64,000 nt of DNA from JBCBEX01 sp038528235 (GTDB lineage: Bacteria > Bacteroidota > Rhodothermia > Rhodothermales > Rubricoccaceae), in the NCBI GenBank assembly GCA_038528235.1, contig JBCBEX010000012.1, forward strand, positions 9,368-73,367, read 5' to 3'. Within the stretch, counting starts at the first letter, position 1. The number at the start of each line of letters is the position of its first letter. The notes beneath the pieces were generated by a model. It was not told the origin of the DNA. It ran no database searches and was given only the letters and a program-made list of their open reading frames with translations. This document shows, one piece after another, positions 53,262-61,873 of the stretch. Both the position numbers and the translations under genes were made by a program.

Positions 53262-54971
53262 GTGTCACTCCACCACCATTCTTTGCTCGCTTTGCGCGCC
53301 CTCCTTCTCCTGCTACTCGCAGCCCTTGCCGTCGTGCCCCCGTCGGCTTCCGCCCAGCCCCTGTCCGCCGAGTCGTTGTCGGCCCTCGACTATCGGCCGC
53401 TCATGCTGACCGGGCCGGACCTCGCGCCGCTCCTCGCGGTGGCCTCCGACGCGGCCACCCCGGAGGCGCTCCGGGCGTACGCCTACGTCGGTGGGGCGTG
53501 GCAACTCATCCCCGTCCAGACGCTCGAACGCGTCCGCACTGACCTCGCGTTCGCCTACCCCGCGGAAGTCCGCCAGCGCTCCGACCTCGACCCCGACGCC
53601 ATCGACGACCTGCTGCTCTACGCGGACCCCAGCCTCCTCATCGGCGCCGACCCCGACCCGCGCCTCGACGAGGATGACCAGGTGCTGTTGCTCCCGTCGA
53701 CGTTCGGCGTGGAGGCACCGAACGGGAGTGTGCCTGCAGGGGTGGAGGCCGCCGATCTTGTTCGCGTGCGCGTGGCCGACCCGCTGGGCGGCGTAGACCG
53801 GGTCGCCTACCTCGCGCTCGCCCCCGATGCGCCGCCCGTGCCCGACGCTGGCGTGCGCTACGACTACCGCCCTGACAACGATACCTACGACTACATCGGC
53901 ACCAACCCGGAGCAGAGCGTCGTCACGACACCCTACTACGAGCGTCACTTCCGCGACCGCTGGATCGAAGACCGATTCCACGTGCGCCTCGACCCGGCCG
54001 ACCCTTACAGCCCCGACCTGCTGGACCGCCGCCGCATGGGTTTTGAGCCGACCAGTTGTGCTCGGACGGAGAAAACGGCGTCAGAGAGCCGCGGGGCGCC
54101 CGTCGCCAACGTGTGCGGCCCCGTCGCGTGCCTGCGCTCCGTGGTCGGCTTCAACTCGGGCCCGCTGACGCAGCTCACCTACCTCTTCTTCCCGCGCTAC
54201 ACCGAGACGCGCATCGACCTGCGCGTGCACCCGGTGCCAGGCGTCTCGTTCTGGCGCGACTGGGCGCCGATCACGCAGGGCGCAACCTACGTCTCGAACC
54301 TGTTCCCGGACGGCGTCCCCCTGGATGGGCAGCCCGATGCCGTCGAGGGCTCGCTCGACTGGGACGCGCTGCTCTTCGCGCAGGGCTCGGTCGTCTCGTC
54401 GTGGCGGGTGGACGCCAACGTGCCGCAGTGGGACCCGGAGGCCATCTGGCTGGACGAGGAGAACCCGGAGTTGACTCCCTGCACAGGCGACGAGGCCTAC
54501 TACGGCGCGAGCGGCTCGTTCGTCCGCACGACTGTGGCGGTGTCCACTGACCCGCGCGACCCCGGCTACCGACTGCTCGGCAGCACGTCGCGCACGGCCG
54601 TCGCCCCGCGCCTCAACGCGGCGGAAGCGGCGGCGCTCGGCGAAGCGCTCGGCACCGAGTTGGACGTGAGCGTCGACGCCAACGCGGTGGACGCCGAGCA
54701 GGACCGGCCCGCCTCGGCAGCGCTCGACGTGGCGCTCTATCCGAACCCGACGGCGGGCACGACGACGCTCCGCCTCACACTCGACCGGGCGCAGGACGTG
54801 ACCGTGCGCGTGTTCGACGTGCTCGGTCGGGAGGTGGCGCGCGCCGACGCCGCACTCGGCGCGGGCACGCAGACGCTCACGCTGCCGACCGACGCTCTCG
54901 CTCCCGGCACCTACGCCGTACGCCTCGACGCCGCCGACGGCGTGGCGACGAAGCGCCTGAGCGTGATGTAG
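53262..54971 (+). CDS. Secreted protein with T9SS type A sorting domain
   Basis: About 569 residues. No ATG fits; the GTG at 53262 gives a signal peptide (LHHHSLLALRALLLLLLAAL, ending SASA), and in-frame GTGs at 53241 and 53205 are alternatives. The body (residues about 35-475) has acidic Asp-rich loops like DLDPDAIDDLLLYADP and no recognised enzyme domain; CTGDEAYYGASGS and CARTEKTASESRG suggest extracellular disulfides. The C-terminus (LYPNPTAGTTTLRLTL, VFDVLGREVARAD, LAPGTYAVRLD) is a T9SS signal. Confidence 0.8.
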   Translation: MSLHHHSLLALRALLLLLLAALAVVPPSASAQPLSAESLSALDYRPLMLTGPDLAPLLAVASDAATPEALRAYAYVGGAWQLIPVQTLERVRTDLAFAYPAEVRQRSDLDPDAIDDLLLYADPSLLIGADPDPRLDEDDQVLLLPSTFGVEAPNGSVPAGVEAADLVRVRVADPLGGVDRVAYLALAPDAPPVPDAGVRYDYRPDNDTYDYIGTNPEQSVVTTPYYERHFRDRWIEDRFHVRLDPADPYSPDLLDRRRMGFEPTSCARTEKTASESRGAPVANVCGPVACLRSVVGFNSGPLTQLTYLFFPRYTETRIDLRVHPVPGVSFWRDWAPITQGATYVSNLFPDGVPLDGQPDAVEGSLDWDALLFAQGSVVSSWRVDANVPQWDPEAIWLDEENPELTPCTGDEAYYGASGSFVRTTVAVSTDPRDPGYRLLGSTSRTAVAPRLNAAEAAALGEALGTELDVSVDANAVDAEQDRPASAALDVALYPNPTAGTTTLRLTLDRAQDVTVRVFDVLGREVARADAALGAGTQTLTLPTDALAPGTYAVRLDAADGVATKRLSVM

Positions 54972-55066
54972 GTACGCAGGGTTACCGCTTGAGGCTCGGA
55001 ACTACGCATTCGTCAGGCTGAACGCTGAGAGCTACCAGCCCAGCCTGCTTGACACGCTCCGGCTGA

Positions 55067-55150
55067 TGTCATCCTGAACTCGGTTCAGGATCTCTAACGA
55101 CTTCAACGGTCCAGAGCCCTGCGAGATGCTGAATCAAGTTCAGCATGACA
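55067..55150. repeat. 84-bp palindromic repeat with GTCAT ends
   Basis: TGTCATCCTGAACT (55067-55080) and AGTTCAGCATGACA (55137-55150) are inverted, matching at 13 of 14 positions. GAACTCGGTTC forms an inner stem. It lies in the 208-nt gap between converging genes. The ends match those of the elements at 36102, 38701 and 40040. Confidence 0.75.
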
Positions 55151-55179
55151 AGATCGAAAGATCGCGGCCAGATCCGGTG

Positions 55180-56130
55180 TTACAGTAGTCCGCGCCCTTT
55201 CGCCCAGCCGCGGAAGCCGTCCACGAGCCCGTCGAACGACTTGACAACGAAGAGCACGTCCTGGAGGTGCCACACGTCGTAGTCCTGGTGGATGATGCGG
55301 TGCGGGTCGAAGCCGTAGCGCGTGACCTCGTCGCCGAGGGCGTGGACGACCTCGCTGGCCGAGGACATGATGCCCGCGCCGAAGAGCCGCAGGCCCTCAG
55401 CCTGCTGGATGAGGCCGAACTCGACTGTGAACCAGTGGAAGCGCTCCAGGCTGACGCGGTCCTGGCCCTCGGCGTTGAGCGCGGCCTGGCCGAAGAGCTG
55501 GTAGAAATCCGCGAACGCTGGCTGCGTCAGCATCGGCATGTGGCCGAAGATGTCGTGGAAGAGGTCCGGCGCTGGCGTGTAGTCGAGTTCGTGCGGCTCG
55601 CGAATGTAGTCCGTCGACGGGAACTGCCGGTTGGCGAGCAGCTCGAAGAACTGACGTTCGTGGAGCAGGCCGGGGATGCGCGCCACCTGCCAGCCGGTCG
55701 CGGATTCAAGCGACGCTGAGAGGTCGCGCAGGTGCGGGATGCCGTCGGCGTTGAGGCCGAGCGTCTCGACGCCTTCGAGGAACGCCTCGCCCGCGCGGCC
55801 GGGCAGCAGGTCCATCTGCCGCTCGTAGAGGAAGCGCCACGACTCTTGGTCGCGCTCGGGATAGATCGGCGGCTCGATGGCCGCGCCGAGCGGCGGCGGC
55901 TCGGTGAGCGTCTGCGGCACGCAGCGCGGGTCGATCTCGTCGGCGTTGGCCTTCTCGTAGGCCGAGAGCGGGCGCTCGTACTTCTGCGTGTACTTGGCCT
56001 TGTCGTTGAGCGGCATCGTGACATCGACCGAGGCTGCCTCCTGGGAGATCGCCGGGGTCGCTTCGGCGATGGATCCATCGCCAGCCGTGAGTGCAAAGTC
56101 GGGGGAGGGCTGCGGAGCCTCGGTGCTCAT
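55180..56130 (-). CDS. phhA: Phenylalanine 4-hydroxylase (aromatic amino acid hydroxylase)
   Basis: 316 residues from the ATG at 56130. It is a tetrahydrobiopterin-dependent non-haem iron enzyme making tyrosine from phenylalanine. The iron ligands are two His in LFHDIFGHMPML and Glu in FTVEFGL. The catalytic core spans residues about 85-310, with TDYIREPHELDYTPAPDLFH and IMSSASEVVHAL. The first 80 residues are polar and poorly conserved; no ACT regulatory domain is present. Bacterial PhhA is usually ~260-300, so the N-terminal extension is mild. No pterin-recycling gene lies nearby. Confidence 0.93.
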   Translation of the reverse strand: MSTEAPQPSPDFALTAGDGSIAEATPAISQEAASVDVTMPLNDKAKYTQKYERPLSAYEKANADEIDPRCVPQTLTEPPPLGAAIEPPIYPERDQESWRFLYERQMDLLPGRAGEAFLEGVETLGLNADGIPHLRDLSASLESATGWQVARIPGLLHERQFFELLANRQFPSTDYIREPHELDYTPAPDLFHDIFGHMPMLTQPAFADFYQLFGQAALNAEGQDRVSLERFHWFTVEFGLIQQAEGLRLFGAGIMSSASEVVHALGDEVTRYGFDPHRIIHQDYDVWHLQDVLFVVKSFDGLVDGFRGWAKGRGLL

Positions 56131-56539
56131 GAGCGGACGGGAAACGTGGAACGTGGAAGGACGGGGGACCTGGCGCGGGGTCAACGTAACGCGGGGCGAC
56201 GTAACTGCGGCCTCGCGGACATCGCGCGCGGGTCTGTAACAACTGTGCTGCAAACACGCCGAGCCCGCAAGAGTTGCGCCGTATTTGCGCTTTTCGGAAG
56301 CGCTTCCAAGCTGCTGGTTTCAAGGTAGTAGCTTTGGCGCGCAAGTGCAATGGGGCCGATTCGTAGCCTACGGTTCGACAACCACAGTCCGAGCCTACGA
56401 GCCAACGTCTCGGCCGTGCTATCCCTGGGCTTGCGCGTGTTCCGGGTGCTCGTGTCCCCGTGTCCGTGCGCGCGGATCAGAGCAGGCTGCTCGACCGTCC
56501 CAGCCGGACCGTTTCTTACCGCTTTGCCTCCGAAACGCC
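56131..56539. other. Divergent promoter region with a LacI-type palindrome
   Basis: A 409-nt gap between phhA (minus) and the DUF5996 gene (plus). Bases 56296-56307 are a perfect 12-bp palindrome, GGAAGCGCTTCC, identical to the core of the palindrome at 23604-23617 near the glyoxylate-shunt regulator. One frame is open across part of the gap but is not protein-like. Nothing else was recognised. Confidence 0.45.
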
Positions 56540-57478
56540 ATGCCGTGGCCTGCCCTGCCCCTCGCCGATTGGGAACCGACCTATGCCACCCTCCACCGCT
56601 GGACGCAGATCGTGGGCAAGGTGCGTCTCGCGGCGATGCCGTGGACCAACCACGCCTGGCACACGCCGCTCTACGTCACCCCGCGCGGGCTCTCGACGGG
56701 CCTCGTCCCGCACGGCGCCGCTTCGTTCGAGTTGGCTTTCGACTTCGTCGACCACCGGCTGCACCTCACCACCGACGACGGCCGCGCGGCCTCGTTCACC
56801 CTCCAGCCGATGGCGTCGCGCCCGATGTCAGTCGCGGCGTTCTACGACCAAGTGACGCGCCTGCTCGCCGCGCACGGCATCGACGTGCCGATCTGGCCCG
56901 TGCCGGTCGAGATTCCCGGCGACGTGCTGCCGTTTGACGAGGACGAGGCCAACGCGGCCTACGACGCCGACGCCGCGCACCGCCACTGGCAGATCCTCGT
57001 GGCGAGCCACCGCGTGTTCACGCGCTTCCGCGCCCGGTTCATCGGCAAGTCGAGCCCGGTGCACTTCTTCTGGGGCGCGTTCGACCTCGCCCTGACGCGC
57101 TTCTCGGGGCGCACGGCCCCGGCCCACCCCGGCGGCGCGCCCAACTGCGCCGACTGGGTGATGGAGGAGGCCTACTCGCAAGAGGTGTCCAGCGCGGGCT
57201 TCTGGGCGGGCGCGGGCCTCGGCGAACCGGCCTACTACGCCTACGCCTACCCCGAGCCGGAGGGCTACCGCACCGCCGCCGTCCGACCGGAGGCCGCGTA
57301 TTACCACGCTGACCTCGGCGAGTACGTCCTCCCCTACGAAGCCCTCCGCACCGCCGACGACCCCGACGCGGCGCTCCTCGACTTTCTCCAGACTACCTAC
57401 GAGGCCGCCGCCGACCTTGCCGACTGGGACCGCGCGGCCCTCGAACGCCCCGCGCTCCCGGCCCCGCACCGCGCCTGA
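56540..57478 (+). CDS. DUF5996 family protein
   Basis: 312 residues from the ATG at 56540 (MPWPALPLADWEPTYATLHR). The family's conserved pieces are TLHRWTQIVGKVRLAAMPWT, NHAWHTPLYVTPRGLSTGLV, the ASFELAFDFVDHRLHL block, and the later PVHFFWGAFDLALTRFSGR, with EAYSQEVSSAGFWAGAG near the end. It is a conserved soluble family of unknown function in bacteria. No signal peptide or membrane helix is present. Confidence 0.88.
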   Translation: MPWPALPLADWEPTYATLHRWTQIVGKVRLAAMPWTNHAWHTPLYVTPRGLSTGLVPHGAASFELAFDFVDHRLHLTTDDGRAASFTLQPMASRPMSVAAFYDQVTRLLAAHGIDVPIWPVPVEIPGDVLPFDEDEANAAYDADAAHRHWQILVASHRVFTRFRARFIGKSSPVHFFWGAFDLALTRFSGRTAPAHPGGAPNCADWVMEEAYSQEVSSAGFWAGAGLGEPAYYAYAYPEPEGYRTAAVRPEAAYYHADLGEYVLPYEALRTADDPDAALLDFLQTTYEAAADLADWDRAALERPALPAPHRA

Positions 57479-57509
57479 CGATGCCCGAGCGCTGTAGCGA
57501 GCGCCGACC

Positions 57510-58916
57510 TCAGCGCGCCACCGTTACCCGCTGCGTTGCCGTGACCCCGCCGACGGTCGCTCGCACCACGTAGACGCCCGGCGCGAGCGCGGCCGTGTCA
57601 AATGTGAGTGTGTGCACGCCTACCGCGCGGCAGCCCTCGGTGAGCACCGCCACCTCCCGGCCCAGCAGGTCCGTCACCACGACGCGCGCCTCGGCGGGCT
57701 GGGCGAGCGTCAGCGGCACCGTCACCGCGTCCCGCGTGGGATTCGGATACGGCACGCCCAGCACCGTTGCCTCACCGGGCTTTCCCAGCGGGGCATCCTC
57801 CGACGCTACCACCACCCGCTCCACCGACCGCAGCACCGCCCCCCGGCTCTCGTTGCCCGGCTCCCCCGTCGTGGCGAGCCACACCCGCCCCTCGGGGCCA
57901 ATCCGCAGCGACTCCGTCCGCAGAAACTCCTGCCCCACGAGCGCCATCCCATCCAGCCGCCCCCGCTCCGTCCACGCCCGGCCCCCGTCCACCGACGAGA
58001 ACACCGCGCCGTCGGGCTCCCCCGGACGGATCGCCCACCACGTCCCGTCCGGTGCCTCCGTGACCGCCATCGGCGTGTCGCTGTCGGACGGTACGCGCCC
58101 CCGGAACGTCCACGCCTGCCCGTCCTCGCTCACCCAGATGCCGCCACGCGGGTTGCCGAAGTCCGGGGCGTTCGCCGTGGCACCCGTCACGAAGAGGTCG
58201 CGCGTGGGCGAGTACATCACGTTCTCGGCGAAGATGTTGCCGACGAAGTCGGACGCCTGCCAGGTGACACCGCCGTCGAGCGAGAAGACGGCTCCGCTGA
58301 CGCCGACGCCGACGACCGTGCCTACAGTGCGGCGCTCGGACGAGGCCGGAGCGTAGGCGAGGGTGCGGATGAAGACGCGGTCGAGGACGGAGGGCCCAGG
58401 GGCGTGGGGGGTCCAGGTGAGGCCGCCGTCGGTGGAGCGAGCGACGGTCGAACGCTCAGGGCTGACGGTGCGGTCGTCGCCGTCGGTGAGGAAGGCCGTT
58501 CCGCCGGGCGCGTCGGGGGGCAGTTCGACGAAGGTGTCGGCGTCTGGGAATGCGTTCGTCCAGGTGTAGCCGCCGTCTGCGGAGCGCCCTAGATTTTGCG
58601 TAGCCGAGAACAGAATACCATCGGTGGTGAGAAACGTCGGCCCGTCGGTGAACCTCCCTTCGAAGCGGAGAGTCCAGGAGCCGCTGTAGGGATGGGTGAG
58701 GTCGAAGACTCCGCCGTCGGCAACGACGAGAAGGATGGAGTCTGGGAAGAAGAGCAGGTTGCTGAATTGTAGCGCGTCATTGTCATACTCGGTCTGAGCT
58801 ACAACTTCGAACGTGAGCGGCTCCTCCTGTGCCAGGGCTAGAGGACCAAGTATGAATGCCCACAGCGCCACGTAGACGGCCAGCGCAGTCAAGCGTGAAT
58901 GGAGCATGAAAGACAT
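57510..58916 (-). CDS. Secreted BNR/Asp-box propeller protein with T9SS sorting domain
   Basis: 468 residues with a signal peptide ending PLALA (residues about 1-29). Asp-box repeats (S-x-D-G-G-x-x-W) are seen at SADGGYTWTN, STDGGLTWTP, SLDGGVTWQA, SEDGQAWTF and SVDGGRAWTE, which place it among sialidase-like or WD40/YVTN-type beta-propellers. Catalytic sialidase arginines were not identified. The C-terminus (YPNPTRDAVTVPLTL, VTDLLGREVAVLTEG, LAPGVYVVRAT) is a T9SS type A signal. The start could be M1 or the Met at 58907. Confidence 0.86.
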   Translation of the reverse strand: MSFMLHSRLTALAVYVALWAFILGPLALAQEEPLTFEVVAQTEYDNDALQFSNLLFFPDSILLVVADGGVFDLTHPYSGSWTLRFEGRFTDGPTFLTTDGILFSATQNLGRSADGGYTWTNAFPDADTFVELPPDAPGGTAFLTDGDDRTVSPERSTVARSTDGGLTWTPHAPGPSVLDRVFIRTLAYAPASSERRTVGTVVGVGVSGAVFSLDGGVTWQASDFVGNIFAENVMYSPTRDLFVTGATANAPDFGNPRGGIWVSEDGQAWTFRGRVPSDSDTPMAVTEAPDGTWWAIRPGEPDGAVFSSVDGGRAWTERGRLDGMALVGQEFLRTESLRIGPEGRVWLATTGEPGNESRGAVLRSVERVVVASEDAPLGKPGEATVLGVPYPNPTRDAVTVPLTLAQPAEARVVVTDLLGREVAVLTEGCRAVGVHTLTFDTAALAPGVYVVRATVGGVTATQRVTVAR

Positions 58917-59037
58917 GGCGCTGGGTCGTTGGTAGGGTGCAAGGACTGTTTGTTCGCATGCACTGGATGCGCGTCAAGAAACGGACGGGCGCAACCCTCA
59001 CACCGGAGGGCTGCGCCACGCCAAGGACAGCCGAGGC

Positions 59038-61611
59038 TCAGCGTGCGACGGTGAGCCGCTGCGTCGAAGCGACACCGTCCACGCTCGCCCGCACCACGTA
59101 GGTGCCCGCCGCCAGCGCTGAGGCATCGAGCGCGAACAGGTGGCCCCCAGCGGAGAACCTCCCCTCGGCCAAACGCGCTACCTCGCGGCCCAGCAGGTCA
59201 TAGACCACCACCCGGACCTCTGCCTCGTCACGCAGCACCAACGGCACGGTTGCGCCACCACTCGACGGGTTCGGGTACGCTGCTCCCAATACGAACGCCT
59301 CCACAGGTGCACGCGCTGAGACGACCGGGACCGTCTCCGACCCCTCTTTGCGAAGACCCCTAGCCTCATCACGGTACGCCTTCAGGTCCGTGTCGACCGC
59401 CTCCGCGACAAGTTCGGTCACCTCGCCCTCCGGCCAGACTGCGCGTACGCCCGCGAGTGCTGCCTCTGCCGCTTCCACATCCGCGGCGTCAATAGCGAGG
59501 AAGGCAAGCGTAGCGTAGGCGTGTCCAGCTAGCTCAACGTAGTCGCTACGCCCGCTCTGGGCATACTCCTCCGCGATGGAGGTCGCCACGCGGCGTGCGT
59601 CGTCTGAGCGCCCCTCGGCCAGGCGCAGTTCGGCGAGCGCCGTGAGGGCGTAGGGCCGGTGCTCGGCCCGCTGGCTCTGTGCCGCGAGGAACACATCGAG
59701 ACCTGCCGCGCTGCCTGAGCGCACACCCCCGGCGATGGCGAGGTAGGCCAGTTCAGCGTCGCGCTCCGTCTCTGCCTCATTCACCGCCGCGATAAGCAGC
59801 CCAAGCGTCTCGCCTGCGCTCTGCTGACGAGCGTACCAGCGTCGAGCGTCCATGCCCTCGGGTGGCCCCGACGAGGCAAAGGGCGAGGTCTCGGGATCGG
59901 CCCCCTCAGGAGAGCCGCCCGTGCGTGCTGCCGCGAGGTATCCCGTAGGAACATCGCTCGTCACATTATTCTGCGGAGCGCATCCTGTCTGCCCAGCACT
60001 CGTGAGAAAGGGCGTGCCATCAAAGGTGCCGCCGTTGGTGGTGGTGATGTACGTGAGGCTGGGCCCCGAGGCCACCCCCCAGTAGTTGCACTCGGCGATG
60101 ATGTCACCGCCATCCGCGAAGGCGTGGAGTTGGCTTCCTGTGCGCAAGAACGAGTTCTGGAAGTACTGGCCTGCTAAGAAGCCTGCGTCGAGGTACCCGT
60201 CCTTGGTACTGAGGGTGCCGTCGTCGTTGTCCTCAAGGACGTTGTTCTCGTCAGAGACGGACTGCCCTGGAAGACCGAAGCGGATGTTGCTAGACAGGCG
60301 CGCATCGGCACCGTACTCACCGCTCCTCGTTACCTCCGAGTCGTAGAGGTAGATGTCGCTCCTGTAGGCGTAGAGACCATCATCGCCGCTACGTGTGATT
60401 GTAGCCTCGTCGAGGTAAACCTCGGCCCCACTGGCGGCGAAGATGCCGTATGTACCGCTGTCGGAAATTTCCACGACGGAGCCAATGGGCGGATTGGTGC
60501 TTTCCTTGAAGTTGACGACAGCCCCCGCACCAGAGGCGTAGATGCCGCGAGAGCCCGCGTTGAGAATCTGCGAGTCGAAGATGTCCACCGTGGCCTTGCG
60601 GACGCGCAAGGCGATGCCCGTCGTCTCTTCGATGGTGCTCGCTTCGATGGTACCGGTGGAGCCGGTGCGGAAGTAGATACCGTCCCAGCCCTGGTTGGCG
60701 AAAGGCCCTCCCTCCGTGAACGTCACATCCTCCGCCCGCAGCCGCTGTTCGATCTCGAGCGCTTTCCCTGGCTGAAAAGCCAGGACCGGCGATGTGGTGG
60801 GCGTCGGCACGGAGCTGTGCAGTGGAAACTTGAAGTCCCAGACGAACCCTACGGGGTTAACAACATCGCCCGCGAACGTGTAGGCTCCGCCGAAGGGATA
60901 GCCGCGGCCTGTCGAGATGAAGTAGATACTCTGGGCGCAGGAACCCGTTGCCCCGTTGCTTGCCAAGAGCGCGCACAGCGTAGGCGTGTCGTAGGGTAGC
61001 ACCCAATCGTCGCCGAGCAGGTCACTGATGGAAGCCTTGGTGCCGAACGCTTGGTTGAAGAGCGCTGGATAGGTTGTAGGCAGATGGTGGACGCGAGCAG
61101 GCGTCGAGCCGCTTGCGGCCTGGTAGACGAAATAGCCATCCGCCATGGCTAAGAGGTTCGACTGCACGTCCTCGTCCCAGAAGCCGTCCTGGCACTCGGT
61201 CGCGTAGGTGAACTCGGCGATCGTACCGCTACCGCTCGCCATGATGAAGTTGCCGGTTGCATCGAACGCCCCGTTCACAAACTCAATGAGATACGGGCCT
61301 CTGTTCGAAAACGGAAAATCGGCGCCTTGAGGGTTGTTGCACGACCCCAGTTCGAATTGGACTTCGCAGTCGCCATAGCCGTCCGTCGTGTTGACATAGG
61401 GGCCATAGGTGCCCACATTGTCGCCGTTGGCGTCCTCGCCCGCCGACGTGATACGAATGGACACTTGGTCGGTAGACTCGTTCTTGAAGACGATCTCGAT
61501 GTCGGTGAAGTTGACACTACCCCCGCAGATCTTACTGGGCCATTGTGCTGAAGCATTGCCCGCAGGCCAGAAACATGCGATCAGGCATGCAGCGACTAAA
61601 GAGCCATGCAC
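59038..61611 (-). CDS. Secreted right-handed beta-helix protein with T9SS sorting domain
   Basis: About 857 residues if read from the GTG at 61611, which gives a signal peptide ending GNASA; the frame is open to a TTG at 61773, so the start is uncertain. Residues about 300-560 have parallel beta-helix features (GIYASGAGAVVNFKES, YGIFAASGAEVYLDEA, DDGLYAYRSDIYLYDS). Residues about 600-770 are alanine-rich helices like TPR/SEL repeats. The C-terminus (YPNPSSGGATVPLVL, VYDLLGREVARLAEG) is a T9SS signal. Confidence 0.82.
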   Translation of the reverse strand: MHGSLVAACLIACFWPAGNASAQWPSKICGGSVNFTDIEIVFKNESTDQVSIRITSAGEDANGDNVGTYGPYVNTTDGYGDCEVQFELGSCNNPQGADFPFSNRGPYLIEFVNGAFDATGNFIMASGSGTIAEFTYATECQDGFWDEDVQSNLLAMADGYFVYQAASGSTPARVHHLPTTYPALFNQAFGTKASISDLLGDDWVLPYDTPTLCALLASNGATGSCAQSIYFISTGRGYPFGGAYTFAGDVVNPVGFVWDFKFPLHSSVPTPTTSPVLAFQPGKALEIEQRLRAEDVTFTEGGPFANQGWDGIYFRTGSTGTIEASTIEETTGIALRVRKATVDIFDSQILNAGSRGIYASGAGAVVNFKESTNPPIGSVVEISDSGTYGIFAASGAEVYLDEATITRSGDDGLYAYRSDIYLYDSEVTRSGEYGADARLSSNIRFGLPGQSVSDENNVLEDNDDGTLSTKDGYLDAGFLAGQYFQNSFLRTGSQLHAFADGGDIIAECNYWGVASGPSLTYITTTNGGTFDGTPFLTSAGQTGCAPQNNVTSDVPTGYLAAARTGGSPEGADPETSPFASSGPPEGMDARRWYARQQSAGETLGLLIAAVNEAETERDAELAYLAIAGGVRSGSAAGLDVFLAAQSQRAEHRPYALTALAELRLAEGRSDDARRVATSIAEEYAQSGRSDYVELAGHAYATLAFLAIDAADVEAAEAALAGVRAVWPEGEVTELVAEAVDTDLKAYRDEARGLRKEGSETVPVVSARAPVEAFVLGAAYPNPSSGGATVPLVLRDEAEVRVVVYDLLGREVARLAEGRFSAGGHLFALDASALAAGTYVVRASVDGVASTQRLTVAR

Positions 61612-61873
61612 CAGTCTAAGTCTTAGAGAGAGAGGGAGAGGGACGTAAACCCATGGCAGACTACAGAGTAACGAGAAAGAAGACGAATTGAAGGGGGTTA
61701 CTTCAGAGTAGAGAAAGCCTGGTCGATATCCAATTTCTACACAATTAGTAACAATAGATACATAACGTCCCAATCATTCATCGTCGCCTGTTTTCACTTG
61801 CTACTACCAGTGTGCTCTCGTCTTTTCGGTCGCCCGCGTATCCCTCAGTGCAAAGTGCGAGGACCCGGCTCCC

